Below are positions 7,920 to 16,584 of a stretch of DNA of 56,055 nt, piece by piece. Each line of letters starts with the position of its first letter. The first letter of the stretch is position 1. The translations under genes and the position numbers were made by a program. The notes beneath the pieces are model-generated. The model saw only the letters and a list, made by a program, of their open reading frames with translations. It was not told where the DNA came from and made no database searches. Source of the stretch: Candidatus Hodarchaeota archaeon. Lineage in GTDB: Archaea; Asgardarchaeota; Heimdallarchaeia; Hodarchaeales; Hodarchaeaceae. The stretch is taken from the NCBI GenBank assembly GCA_016840285.1, contig JAEOSR010000158.1, positions 1 through 56,055 on the forward strand, read 5' to 3'.

Positions 7920-8576
7920 TTACCCAGATTTGATCCAATCTACTAAAGTATCATAAACGGTTAGCCCATGTTCATGTTGTTTGAGGGTTCCTGCTGAGTT
8001 AATAAATGCTATTGTTGGAATTGAAGAGGCAGAAAAAGCTTCTCTTCCTGCATGGGTAGTATCAAGGCCTACAGGCCAAGTCATTCCGTGAAGGTTTTTA
8101 TATTGTGATAATGAGGTGATAGAATCATAATCAGCTACAGAGACGGAAAGAATTTGCACATTGGGAAAATTAGAATGTAAGGTTTTTAGTTCTCCTATCT
8201 GAGTTGTACACGGTGGACATTGTGTGCCCATCAGATCAAGTAAGATCGGTTTCCCAGCATAATCAGACAAATATACATTTTCTCCATTTAACAGCTGAAA
8301 TGTAAAATCCAGCTCTGCAGAGATAGTACCCCCTCTGGGATCAGGCTGTGTTAGCTGATAATTTCCTAATGAAAGAACACCAAGGGTTATTATTGAAATA
8401 AACGCAAATACCATAATGACTTTTGTCACCGAGAAGGAAGGGGAGGCCGAAGACATTTTATGTTGTTTTCCTTGGATTGAATCGATAGAGGATATAATAT
8501 CTTCTAATTTCTCACTATCAGACACTTCAATTTCTTTAGAGCTCTTCTGGGGGATTTTTATAGCTCGTCTTGCCAT
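7920..8576 (-). CDS. Membrane-anchored TlpA/ResA-like thioredoxin
   Basis: A 218-residue protein with a charged cytoplasmic N-terminus (1-45), one membrane helix (about 52-70) and an outward thioredoxin domain (about 85-218). The active site is C120-P-P-C123 in MGTQCPPCTT, typical of TlpA/ResA reductants, with a cis-Pro segment SSIPTIAF later. It is probably kept reduced by the CcdA-like protein encoded 18 nt downstream. The roughly 45-residue soluble N-terminal extension is longer than usual. Confidence 0.85.
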   Translation of the reverse strand: MARRAIKIPQKSSKEIEVSDSEKLEDIISSIDSIQGKQHKMSSASPSFSVTKVIMVFAFISIITLGVLSLGNYQLTQPDPRGGTISAELDFTFQLLNGENVYLSDYAGKPILLDLMGTQCPPCTTQIGELKTLHSNFPNVQILSVSVADYDSITSLSQYKNLHGMTWPVGLDTTHAGREAFSASSIPTIAFINSAGTLKQHEHGLTVYDTLVDWIKSG

Positions 8577-8718
8577 TATTCTGCCTTCATTGTATTCTAA
8601 GATAATTTTCTTTTAATATTTTTTATTCTCCACGATTCGAAATCCAGAATCAGAGAAAAACCAATCTTCATTATTCTTATCTGTTTTTTCTATTTCATAC
8701 TTTGACTACATCAAGCTG

Positions 8719-8733
8719 TGTACACAGTGTATA
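8719..8733. promoter_or_regulatory. Candidate RHH operator, site 1 (TGTACAC-A-GTGTATA)
   Basis: A 15-bp near-palindrome in the divergent intergenic region upstream of the surface-protein/ABC operon. It matches 15521-15535 at 12 of 15 positions (TGTACAC, one spacer base, GTGYAYA). It lies just upstream of an AT-rich TATA-like stretch (about 8739-8756), where an archaeal activator or a repressor blocking TFB could bind. The link to the RHH protein at 15569 is inference. Confidence 0.45.
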
Positions 8734-8811
8734 CTAACTTTTTAATTTACATAAATTCTTTCTTGATTTAGAGTTCATCTTCATCATTTCCATCTTGGTG
8801 ATTCAGCAATT

Positions 8812-10836
8812 ATGAGAAAGCATTGTATTACTCATTTCACTCCTATATTAGTACTACTTGTGTTAATATTACCGAACAGCTATATCCTAGCTGAATCAAC
8901 TCTTCAAAAGCCGAATATAAAGATCAATGATGATTATTCTTTGTATGAACCTTCTTTCGAACTACAACAAGCATTAAATCATGAAAAAACTATCTTACCT
9001 AAAACTAACCTCACTGTAACTAGCTATCTTGATACAGCTCTTGAAAATATTTTCACTGCAACAGTTTTATCATTAAATAGAACCCATTGGTTTTTTCATT
9101 GCGATTATTCATTCCTCTATTTAGATGACATATCTTTTGATTCAATTGTGAGCCGAACGAGCATTAATCATTCATATGGAGCATTTAATTACTGGAATTG
9201 GCAAGAGGGTAAATCAAGCAAGGATTTTGAGTTTTTGATAGATACAACTGGTTTTTATGAAAATTATCAATTCGATGAAGGCCCTGTAGTTTTAACCGTT
9301 TCTGGTGTAGAAACAATAAAAATGGTTAATATCGACCAAGAATTTATTGCTTGGAAATTAACTTTTATATATATGGAAATAGCATTTACAGTCTGGTATA
9401 CTGTTGATAGTGGCTTATTCATCTGTATGAAACAAGATTGGATTACTAATTTCATATGGTACAATTTAACCAAAGCAGAAATCGCTCAGATCCCCCAGGA
9501 TTATAACGGACCATATTTAAGTCAAGCTTCTCATAGTAATAATTCAAAATTGGCTTCTAATACATTAATCGCCTTTGAATTAACCTCTCCTTATGGTACT
9601 GATGTAATCTATTATCATTGGGATGACAATAGCAATTCAACGACATATTCAACCTTTATCAGTGTAAATTTACCTGAGGAAAATAACTCTCATGATTTAA
9701 TAATCATTGCATTTGATAATGTTGGTTTTCAGAGTTTATATCATTTGATTTATATAACAGATAATACATTACCAGGTATCTCGTTAATTAACCAGCGAAA
9801 CAGTTCAAAAATTAGAGGTTCAACTCAAATTCAGTTACAAATCTCTTCTGGAAATGGAACAATATTCTATCGATGGGATGGAGGAGATAACCAAACAATT
9901 GATGAAGGTACTTATTTACTAGTTCCAAATCCCGAATTGGAAACTTCTCATAATCTAGATGTCTATGTGAGAGGTTTAACTGGATTATGGGCCCATTCTA
10001 GTTTCACATGGATTGTTGATAATAGTCCTCCCTTAGTTACATACAGTTTTGAAAACAATTCGATTGGCAAAGGAGATATTAAGATAGTAACTTATTCTTC
10101 AGAAGACATTAATTTGACGTACAGATTAATGGACTGGGAAAATCAAAGTGTTTTAATTGATACTGGCCAGAATTACACAATTTCCTATCCGAATCTTGAA
10201 AATGGAAGTTATCAACTATACATTTATGCTACAGATGAAGCACAAAATATTGCATTCACAACTCTGATATTTTCAGTTTATACAAGTGCTTTTAATTGGA
10301 ATTGGGAATTAAGAGCGGAAATTCCACGAACTATTAAAATTATTAATGCCTCAAGTGATCTTTGGTTCATTCTAACTTTAACTTCAGCAATTGATCAATC
10401 CTTTAACCTTACAGTCTTAACAGAGGATTTGTACCCCCAAAAAAATGAAAAAATAGAATATGCAATAGAATTCAGTAGTGAAAAACCTGAAGAAATAATT
10501 TTCATTACTTTGACTTTGTTATTAAATTTGAATACTAGTGTATTCCCTGTGTATCAATGGGTGTATTGGGATGTTCAATCAGAAGTATGGGTAAATGTTA
10601 CGACTTCATACAACGAAGTATCAAATAGTTGGGAAGCTACATACAATGGTTTTATCCCATACTTTGCTCTAATTAATACTGGAATAATAACAACCCAAAC
10701 ATCCATAACGCCTGGTGGAGGTCAGATCCCGTCATTTGAAATAGTTCCTGCTTTACTTTCTTTTATTTCGATTATATGTCTTGTTTATAGAAAAAGAAGA
10801 TCGAAAATCAAGAAATCTTGGACTGGATTGAAATGA
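8812..10836 (+). CDS. Secreted Ig-like repeat surface protein, first gene of an FtsX-type ABC operon
   Basis: A 674-residue exported protein of unknown function. A signal peptide covers about residues 8-27. The N-terminal region (30-230) is beta-rich without recognisable motifs. Three Ig-like domains follow (about 235-320, 320-400, 400-490), with recurring IYYHWD/FYRWDGG/LTYRLMDW strands and DNTLPGI/DNSPPLV linkers, as in bacterial Big-like surface proteins. A C-terminal SFEI motif, a membrane helix (about 643-662) and an Arg/Lys-rich tail anchor it. Many NxS/T sequons suggest glycosylation. The stop overlaps the start of the ABC ATPase (ATGA), so the protein and the transporter are made together; it may be a partner or client of that transporter. 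Confidence 0.75.
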   Translation: MRKHCITHFTPILVLLVLILPNSYILAESTLQKPNIKINDDYSLYEPSFELQQALNHEKTILPKTNLTVTSYLDTALENIFTATVLSLNRTHWFFHCDYSFLYLDDISFDSIVSRTSINHSYGAFNYWNWQEGKSSKDFEFLIDTTGFYENYQFDEGPVVLTVSGVETIKMVNIDQEFIAWKLTFIYMEIAFTVWYTVDSGLFICMKQDWITNFIWYNLTKAEIAQIPQDYNGPYLSQASHSNNSKLASNTLIAFELTSPYGTDVIYYHWDDNSNSTTYSTFISVNLPEENNSHDLIIIAFDNVGFQSLYHLIYITDNTLPGISLINQRNSSKIRGSTQIQLQISSGNGTIFYRWDGGDNQTIDEGTYLLVPNPELETSHNLDVYVRGLTGLWAHSSFTWIVDNSPPLVTYSFENNSIGKGDIKIVTYSSEDINLTYRLMDWENQSVLIDTGQNYTISYPNLENGSYQLYIYATDEAQNIAFTTLIFSVYTSAFNWNWELRAEIPRTIKIINASSDLWFILTLTSAIDQSFNLTVLTEDLYPQKNEKIEYAIEFSSEKPEEIIFITLTLLLNLNTSVFPVYQWVYWDVQSEVWVNVTTSYNEVSNSWEATYNGFIPYFALINTGIITTQTSITPGGGQIPSFEIVPALLSFISIICLVYRKRRSKIKKSWTGLK

Positions 10837-11603
10837 GCTACAGAGTCCTACCTTCGGACCTCGTTATTATAGATCAGGTCGATGGATTTGTCAAGTTAAG
10901 AAATGTCAATAGGATGTATAAGATAGGAAATCAACAGATATATGCCTTAAAGAATATTTCTTTAGATTTAGCATGTGGCCAACTAATAATAGTCTTAGGG
11001 CCGTCTGGATCAGGTAAAACTACTCTTTTAAATGTCATAGGAGGGATTGATAAGTGTGAGGGGACAATTGAGGTTGGTGATGTTGAGGTCACAAAACTGG
11101 GTAAAGGAAAACTTACAAAATTTCGACGTGAGAAGTGTGGGTTTATTTTTCAGTTCTTCAACCTGATCCCCGTACTAAATGCTATGGAGAATATAGAATA
11201 TGCTGTAGATCTCTCTAAAAGCAGGAAAATGTCTAAGAGTGAAGTGAGAATTAAAACCGAGGAATATGTCAAGAAAGTGGGATTGTGGGAGAAGAGATTC
11301 TTATTTCCCTCCCAACTCTCAGGAGGAGAACAACAACAGGTGGCTGCAGCTCGTGCATTTGCTAAGGAACCCGATATCCTACTATGTGATGAGCCAACAG
11401 GAGAGCTTTCAGTATCGGAAGGCAAGAAAGTATTAGCTGTCATTCAAGAAATAATTAAAGAGAGACCAAACATTTTAGTTATACTTGTCACTCATAATCA
11501 GAAGATCTCTTTAATTGGAAATATGGTTATTAGATTACGTTCTGGTGAAATTGATTCTATTATATCTCAGACTCCGACTCCTGCAGAAGATATTACTTGG
11601 TGA
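10833..11603 (+). CDS. LolD/MacB-type ABC ATPase with degenerate D-loop
   Basis: ATP-binding subunit of a MacB/Lol-type transporter. The start at ATG 10833 overlaps the upstream stop (ATGA), better than ATG 10818. Walker [10 protein letters not shown], signature LSGGEQQQ, Walker [10 protein letters not shown] and the VTHN switch His are present. Two positions differ from the sister ATPase at 14186: the D-loop reads GELS instead of GNLD, losing the conserved Asp, and the residue after LSGGEQQ is Gln instead of Arg. It may therefore form the weak half of an asymmetric heterodimer. The permease begins 28 nt downstream. Confidence 0.9.
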   Translation: MSYRVLPSDLVIIDQVDGFVKLRNVNRMYKIGNQQIYALKNISLDLACGQLIIVLGPSGSGKTTLLNVIGGIDKCEGTIEVGDVEVTKLGKGKLTKFRREKCGFIFQFFNLIPVLNAMENIEYAVDLSKSRKMSKSEVRIKTEEYVKKVGLWEKRFLFPSQLSGGEQQQVAAARAFAKEPDILLCDEPTGELSVSEGKKVLAVIQEIIKERPNILVILVTHNQKISLIGNMVIRLRSGEIDSIISQTPTPAEDITW

Positions 11604-11631
11604 TAGAAAAGAATGAAAGGAGCAAAAAGAT

Positions 11632-14172
11632 TTGGCTAAAACTGCTAAAAATATATATCGCGCATTGAAAGCTCATAAAATTCGTTTTTTCACAATTGCA
11701 TTGGTAATTGCTATCGGTATAACTTCATTCAATGGGATGATCACGGCATTTACACTTATGACGAGAACATACAACCAAGCATTTATAGACCACAATATGG
11801 CGAGTTTCACAATGTTAACCGCAAATCCCGGCGGTTCTGGTGAAGATGCATGGATTGATTATAATAACCTAAAAAAATACATGGATGAGTTTATGGATCT
11901 AGAAGAAGGATCTAGCGTAATAGGCTATGAATTAAGAATCGTTTATGATACAGTATTTGAGATCAGAGGTACTCGTCAAAATGGTCGAATAGTTGCATAC
12001 AGTACTGTTGATGAAAATGGAGATTATCGCCCACAACCTGAAGTAAATGGATTTAAAATATTGGGTGGAGAACCATTTTCAGAGATAAGTCAGTACAGAA
12101 ATGTTTGCCTAGTTGAGACACATCTATCAACATATTGGGATCTAAAACAACACGAATTCATAGCAGTTGGAGATGACGATGTTCCTTTTGAAATTCTTGG
12201 AACACTTGGTACACCAGAATATTTGATAAATATGGGGTCATATGCAGATATTATGCCAAGCCCTCGCCGTTTTGGTGTTATATATCTCCCTTTAAGTACA
12301 GCACAACAATTATTAAATGTCCCAGGGCGAGTAAATGAAATTTCTGTCCTCCTAGAAACTGAACTCTTTGCTCGACAACGAGAAGCAATAGCAGATGACT
12401 TAAAGACTTTTCTAGAAGAGACCCATGATTTGAAGTTAAGTGACCCCATTGATAGAGATAAACAAGCAGCTTACTATGTGCTCAAATTAGATATTGAAGA
12501 GGCCCGTGAATTTGGATATGTGTTACCTGCAATAATTCTGGTAATGGCAATGGGAGGATTGTATGTACTTTTAGGGAGAATGGTTGTTGCTGAACGGAAG
12601 GATATCGGAGTTGCCCAAGCACTTGGATACAGTCGAAGAACAATAATCATTCAATATCTTGGCATTGCTATGGTTGTAGCGCTCATAGGAACTATCTTAG
12701 GATCCATTTTTGGATTATTATTCCTAGATTGGTTTGGGCCTCTATACACACAAATGCTTACCATTCCTTTTGACCCTAAAGTCACAATAGAATGGCCAGT
12801 CCTCATAGTTGGGGTATTTTTAGGTCTTCTTACGGGATTTATAGGGGGATATTTGCCTATTCGGGGAGCAATACAACCTCTTCCGGCAGAAAGCCTTCGT
12901 TTTGACCCATCATTACATATTACGACGGGACGCGTACCCCTTGCTGAACGGATATTAAACAAATTCCGAATACACCTGAGAGTCACTGGTTATAAAATTC
13001 CTGTCAGGAACTTCTTCCGAAGTAAACGACGAACTTTTTCTTCTGTATTTGCAGTTGTTGTATCTGTTTCTTTAATTTCGATGACGTTTGGTATGATGGA
13101 ATCAATGATATCTTCCTTATTTATCCATTATGATGTAGCTGAAGATTGGGATTTACGTGTTGATTATTCGGAAATACCTATAAATGCTTCACAGATCGCG
13201 ATGGGAATTAATGACTCAATTGACGGTGTAGTAAACGTAACGTACCACCTTATTTCAGGGGCGACCGTTACATCAAACAAATCAGACGTGAGTAAACAAG
13301 TACAATTAATTGGGATGAATGATTCAAATGGCTATACTGGCCATAAATTTGATTTTGAGCATGGTAAATGGGATCCAAATGGAATTGTGCTGAGTGTTCC
13401 TGTTGCTGAAAAATTAAAAGTATGGACAAATGATACTGTAAACCTCGAACTGCCCCGTTTAACGAATATCACAAGTACAGCTCCTTTAAGAGCCCATTTC
13501 GAAATGGTTAATTTTTCATTTCGCATTACTGGAATTATTGATGAATTCAACGGCCTTGTTGCGTATATGGAATTGAATAAGTTAGTCGATGTGAGTGCAT
13601 TCCCTGGTCAACCCGCTAATGTGATTTTAGTTAAAGTAAACAACCCCACACCGAATCAATTAAATTCTATACGCAGTGAAATTCAGGCAAAATATAGTTA
13701 TAACATAAGAAATATATTTACCAAAGAAGAACAGAGCAGTGATTTCTTAAACCTTCTTGATCTAATTTATTTTATTATCTACATTGTAGCAGTATTTGCG
13801 GTAATACTTTCGTGTTCAATCGTCTATAATACCATTTATATCAACTTACAAGAACAACAAAGAGAGATAGCTACTCTGTTAACAATTGGTACACCAAGTA
13901 GACGACTTATCAGAAATGTTACAGTTGAAAACTTGATTATAACAATCATCGGTACAGTCTTAGGTTTGATCCTTGGATGGATAATGTTATGGTTTTTTAT
14001 GAGAGTCATTCTGGATCTAGAATTTTTCCGAGTGAAATTGTTTATGAGTATTGAAACAATACTAATCTCATTTGGATTGACTTTCATCGGTGTTTTAGTG
14101 GCTCAATTCTTCCCCTTAAGAAGAGCTTTAAATTTGAATCTCGCAGAAGCAACTAAAGAGCGAGTGATATAG
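11632..14172 (+). CDS. FtsX/MacB-type ABC transporter permease
   Basis: An 846-residue permease with two tandem FtsX modules. TM1 (about 19-41) is followed by an extracytoplasmic domain (45-290) and three helices (298-318, 345-370, 388-410); a second unit begins with TM5 (about 478-500), has an outer domain (505-705) and ends with three helices (710-735, 765-790, 805-830). The cytoplasmic coupling motifs DIGVAQALGYSRRTI and EIATLLTIGTPSRRL precede the second helix of each module. Such permeases move lipoproteins or peptides, or transmit force, rather than import nutrients. The start is TTG, with AAAGGAG about 9 nt upstream. It sits between two ATPase genes, suggesting a different ATPase for each half. 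Confidence 0.9.
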   Translation: MAKTAKNIYRALKAHKIRFFTIALVIAIGITSFNGMITAFTLMTRTYNQAFIDHNMASFTMLTANPGGSGEDAWIDYNNLKKYMDEFMDLEEGSSVIGYELRIVYDTVFEIRGTRQNGRIVAYSTVDENGDYRPQPEVNGFKILGGEPFSEISQYRNVCLVETHLSTYWDLKQHEFIAVGDDDVPFEILGTLGTPEYLINMGSYADIMPSPRRFGVIYLPLSTAQQLLNVPGRVNEISVLLETELFARQREAIADDLKTFLEETHDLKLSDPIDRDKQAAYYVLKLDIEEAREFGYVLPAIILVMAMGGLYVLLGRMVVAERKDIGVAQALGYSRRTIIIQYLGIAMVVALIGTILGSIFGLLFLDWFGPLYTQMLTIPFDPKVTIEWPVLIVGVFLGLLTGFIGGYLPIRGAIQPLPAESLRFDPSLHITTGRVPLAERILNKFRIHLRVTGYKIPVRNFFRSKRRTFSSVFAVVVSVSLISMTFGMMESMISSLFIHYDVAEDWDLRVDYSEIPINASQIAMGINDSIDGVVNVTYHLISGATVTSNKSDVSKQVQLIGMNDSNGYTGHKFDFEHGKWDPNGIVLSVPVAEKLKVWTNDTVNLELPRLTNITSTAPLRAHFEMVNFSFRITGIIDEFNGLVAYMELNKLVDVSAFPGQPANVILVKVNNPTPNQLNSIRSEIQAKYSYNIRNIFTKEEQSSDFLNLLDLIYFIIYIVAVFAVILSCSIVYNTIYINLQEQQREIATLLTIGTPSRRLIRNVTVENLIITIIGTVLGLILGWIMLWFFMRVILDLEFFRVKLFMSIETILISFGLTFIGVLVAQFFPLRRALNLNLAEATKERVI

Positions 14173-14185
14173 GTGGAACATGTAA

Positions 14186-14932
14186 ATGGCTTATATAACA
14201 CTAGATGACATTCAGAAGAGTTACTCATTAGGGGAAACAACGATTCCAGCTTTAAGGGGAATTGATGTCAATATAGAACTCGGAGAACTCGTTATCATTT
14301 TTGGGCCGTCAGGAGCAGGTAAAACAACACTTTTAAACATGATTGGCGGATTAGATGTCCCCACATCTGGTACCGTGACTGTTGGTGAAATTCTTGTTTC
14401 AACCTTGTCCGATAAATGGTTGACGATCTTTCGACGGAAGAAAGTTGGGGTAGTATTTCAATTTTTCAATCTTATATCACGGTTATCAGCTATAGAAAAT
14501 GTTGAGTACGCTTTAGAATTAGTAGGTGTGAAGCGAAAGTCTAATGGTGAAGTCACTTTTGATTCCAAAGTGATTCGCAAAACAGCTATTGAGTACCTCG
14601 ATAAAGTAGGTCTCCATGATCGGATCAATCACTTTCCCGCCCAATTAAGCGGAGGAGAACAACAACGAGTCGCTATTGCAAGAGCACTAGCAAAAGAACC
14701 TGAAATTTTATTGGCGGATGAACCAACGGGGAACTTGGATTTTACGATTGGACGACAAGTTTTGGAGATAATGGAAGCCATGACTGGGAAGAAACTTAAT
14801 CGAACCGTAATAATTGTTACCCACAATGAAGCTATTTGTCCTTTAGGGGATAGAGTGATTCGGTTATCTGATGGTAGGATAGTTGAGGATTACACTCAAA
14901 CTTTCACACCAGCAAAGGATTTGTATTGGTAA
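14186..14932 (+). CDS. LolD/MacB-type ABC ATPase, canonical
   Basis: A 248-residue ATPase with Walker A GPSGAGKTT, Q-loop VFQFFN, signature LSGGEQQR, Walker B ILLADEPTG, intact D-loop GNLD and switch VTHN. It is the last gene of the operon, 13 nt after the permease, and shares the ending (T/F)PA(E/K)D(I/L)YW-like with the first ATPase, showing that the two are paralogues. It probably supplies the full catalytic site in a heterodimer. A T-rich terminator follows at 14935-14942. Confidence 0.9.
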   Translation: MAYITLDDIQKSYSLGETTIPALRGIDVNIELGELVIIFGPSGAGKTTLLNMIGGLDVPTSGTVTVGEILVSTLSDKWLTIFRRKKVGVVFQFFNLISRLSAIENVEYALELVGVKRKSNGEVTFDSKVIRKTAIEYLDKVGLHDRINHFPAQLSGGEQQRVAIARALAKEPEILLADEPTGNLDFTIGRQVLEIMEAMTGKKLNRTVIIVTHNEAICPLGDRVIRLSDGRIVEDYTQTFTPAKDLYW

Positions 14933-14933
14933 A

Positions 14934-14962
14934 CTTTTTTTAAAAAATAAAGTAAAAAAGAA
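14934..14962. terminator. Bidirectional T/A-tract terminator between convergent units
   Basis: The plus strand has CTTTTTTT at 14935-14942 right after the ATPase stop; the minus strand has TTCTTTTTTAC and TTTATTTTTT after the RDD gene. Such T-tracts are the usual archaeal termination signal. It separates the ABC operon from the convergent RDD gene. Confidence 0.5.
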
Positions 14963-14983
14963 CTCCTGTATATTCATCGTGGG

Positions 14984-15391
14984 TTAAAGACCCTCAGGCC
15001 GTTCATCTACGACCTTGACAACTTTTGTTCCTCCTCGCATGAAGAATAGTCGTTTTGTATGGGTACTGAATTTCCTTTTCGTACTTGAATTATCATCATA
15101 GACTACATGAAGGCCCATTATTATTTTTCCAATAGTTTGCCCATCAGTAAAACTAGGGATGAGAATGAAATAAACTAGTAGACTAATAATAACCATAAGT
15201 ATAAAGGCAATTGAGATTACTTCAATGTATTCAACATCAAGGGAAAATAATTGTTGCATAACAAACCAATCGATCTGGCCTAAAAACGTGAATATCACAG
15301 CAAGAATAACTACAACTACAAGATCAATTACAAGAGCGATTAAGCGAGGGGCAATAGGGGTGGTTTCATATTTAATTCGTTCGGATGACAT
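14984..15391 (-). CDS. RDD family membrane protein
   Basis: A protein of about 136 residues. The start at ATG 15391 has AGGTGA 5 nt upstream, better than GTG 15400. The family landmarks are RLIALVIDLVVV (with the D inside the first helix, about 16-36) and TDGQTIGKIIMGLHVV after the second helix (about 48-72). Only two clear helices are present and a short polar tail follows. RDD proteins are integral membrane proteins of diverse or unknown role, some proposed as ion transporters. The gene is divergent from the RHH/7TM pair and could share its promoter region. Confidence 0.8.
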   Translation of the reverse strand: MSSERIKYETTPIAPRLIALVIDLVVVVILAVIFTFLGQIDWFVMQQLFSLDVEYIEVISIAFILMVIISLLVYFILIPSFTDGQTIGKIIMGLHVVYDDNSSTKRKFSTHTKRLFFMRGGTKVVKVVDERPEGL

Positions 15392-15430
15392 ATTAATCAC
15401 CTATTTATGTTCTCTTAAAGGACTGTTTAC

Positions 15431-15442
15431 TCTTATATAATA
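15431..15442 (-). promoter_or_regulatory. TATA-like element for the RDD gene
   Basis: On the minus strand this reads TTATTATATAAG, a good archaeal box A, about 40-50 nt upstream of the RDD start codon at 15391. Confidence 0.4.
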
Positions 15443-15504
15443 AATTTAACTTTATCAGAAATCAAATCTATTGTTAAGAGGATTGTACTCCTTTACAACA
15501 ATGA

Positions 15505-15516
15505 TTATTAAATATT
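15505..15516 (+). promoter_or_regulatory. TATA-like element for the RHH-7TM pair
   Basis: TTATTAAATATT lies immediately before the palindrome at 15521-15535. With the usual 25-nt spacing, transcription would begin near 15536, at the far edge of the palindrome. Confidence 0.4.
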
Positions 15517-15520
15517 CTCG

Positions 15521-15535
15521 TGTACACTGTGCACA
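15521..15535. promoter_or_regulatory. Candidate RHH operator, site 2 (TGTACAC-T-GTGCACA)
   Basis: A 15-bp near-perfect palindrome (one mismatch pair plus the central base) between a TATA-like box and the RHH start codon, a classic place for autorepression. The same motif occurs at 8719-8733. RHH regulators typically bind short inverted repeats of this size. Assignment to the adjacent RHH protein is inference. Confidence 0.5.
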
Positions 15536-15568
15536 ACCCCTTATATGTCATTCCAGAGGATGCTCTAC

Positions 15569-15754
15569 ATGCGAACATCAACAATAACTGTGCGACTTCC
15601 ACTAAAGGTTTTACATGAAATTGAAAGGCTATCAGAGGTTACCAAACTGCGTCCCTCCGTACTTTGTGCCCATGTGCTCCAAGACAAGCTTCATGACTGG
15701 GTACGTGAATATGCCGAGAATATTTCAAAGGAAATAATTGGTGATCGCAAATGA
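15569..15754 (+). CDS. Ribbon-helix-helix (CopG/Arc-like) DNA-binding protein
   Basis: A small regulator of 61 residues. ATG 15569 is favoured because AGAGG (15555-15559) sits 9 nt upstream and the protein then begins MRTSTITVRLPLKVL, the normal RHH strand; ATG 15545 would add 8 residues. The strand TSTITVRLP pairs in the dimer to contact DNA; the helices are LKVLHEIERLSEVTK and RPSVLCAHVLQDKLHDWVREY. The stop overlaps the next start as ATGA, so it is translationally coupled to a seven-helix membrane protein. A palindrome at 15521-15535 suggests autoregulation. It could also be an antitoxin-like protein, but no toxin gene is next to it. Confidence 0.8.
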   Translation: MRTSTITVRLPLKVLHEIERLSEVTKLRPSVLCAHVLQDKLHDWVREYAENISKEIIGDRK

Positions 15755-16500
15755 TTGATATATTACTCCGTTTGAGTGCTATAATTAGCATTTTTTTATT
15801 TGCGGGCTTATTTCTTTATGCTGCTGTTAAATTTTTCAGAATCTGGAGAAAATTTTACGAAGAATCATTGTTTCATCTTGGTATGCTGTGCCTTGGTATG
15901 ATTCTCTATTTTCTCATTATTATATTCATGGTTGGTTTTGCTGAGGATCCTGATACGACTGTATTTCTAATTAAGAGAGTTATTGGAATTGCGTACTCAA
16001 TATTATCCCTTGAAATGAGTCTATTTTATGTCACTGCTTTCACAAATAGGCGCACCCTCTGGGAAAAATATATCCCTTTTTTCTTTGGTATCACCACTGG
16101 AATGTCTTTTGCAATCTTAGGAATGAGCGAATCAGACCCATGGTTTTCTGTCCTCCTACTAATAGCATACATCGCACCCTTAATTTTGATAACAATTCTT
16201 GTTATTAGAATTGTACTCAGGTCTTATCACCTTTTGCAAGAAGATCAGCTTACCCCTGAAGACAGAGGTTTCATCAAAGCACTAGCTGGGACGGCGTTAA
16301 TTCTTTTCATAGGCGCTCTAGGCGACCTTTCATTTTTTTGGATAATTATTCTAAGTGGAATTGATCTCTGGCCTTTTATCGTGTTACTCAGTGGAGTCAT
16401 ATCACCATTGTTATTCATTCTAGCAGTTTTTCTCATTAGAACCGTATTTTTAAATATTGAGGAAGCAAATATTATCCATTTAATGAATCTGTTGAGTTAA
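15751..16500 (+). CDS. Seven-transmembrane-helix protein coupled to the RHH regulator
   Basis: A 249-residue integral membrane protein of unknown family. Seven hydrophobic helices can be counted (about 6-29, 40-63, 73-98, 106-125, 130-155, 175-203, 205-233), with the N-terminus probably outside and a short C-terminal tail inside. The longest loop (about 155-175, polar LQEDQLTPEDRG) lies between helices 5 and 6. There is no retinal lysine in helix 7, so it is not a rhodopsin. The ATGA overlap with the RHH gene argues for a shared job, for example membrane sensing that releases or sequesters the regulator; this is inference. It resembles in topology the 7TM sensor modules of some histidine kinases but has no kinase domain. 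Confidence 0.65.
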   Translation: MIDILLRLSAIISIFLFAGLFLYAAVKFFRIWRKFYEESLFHLGMLCLGMILYFLIIIFMVGFAEDPDTTVFLIKRVIGIAYSILSLEMSLFYVTAFTNRRTLWEKYIPFFFGITTGMSFAILGMSESDPWFSVLLLIAYIAPLILITILVIRIVLRSYHLLQEDQLTPEDRGFIKALAGTALILFIGALGDLSFFWIIILSGIDLWPFIVLLSGVISPLLFILAVFLIRTVFLNIEEANIIHLMNLLS

Positions 16501-16584
16501 GCACAATTTTATGACTGAGAAAAAGAAGATCATTTGCATTAAATGTTTTAATTAACCCTGTATGGAATGAAAACGTCGATTTTT

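Noticed and set aside
10818..10835. ABC ATPase starting at ATG 10818
   Set aside because: ATG 10833 overlaps the upstream stop as ATGA, the usual coupled arrangement, and the extra residues add no family sequence.
15751..16500. Rhodopsin or heliorhodopsin identity for the seven-helix protein
   Set aside because: Helix 7 has no lysine for retinal and no rhodopsin motifs are visible.
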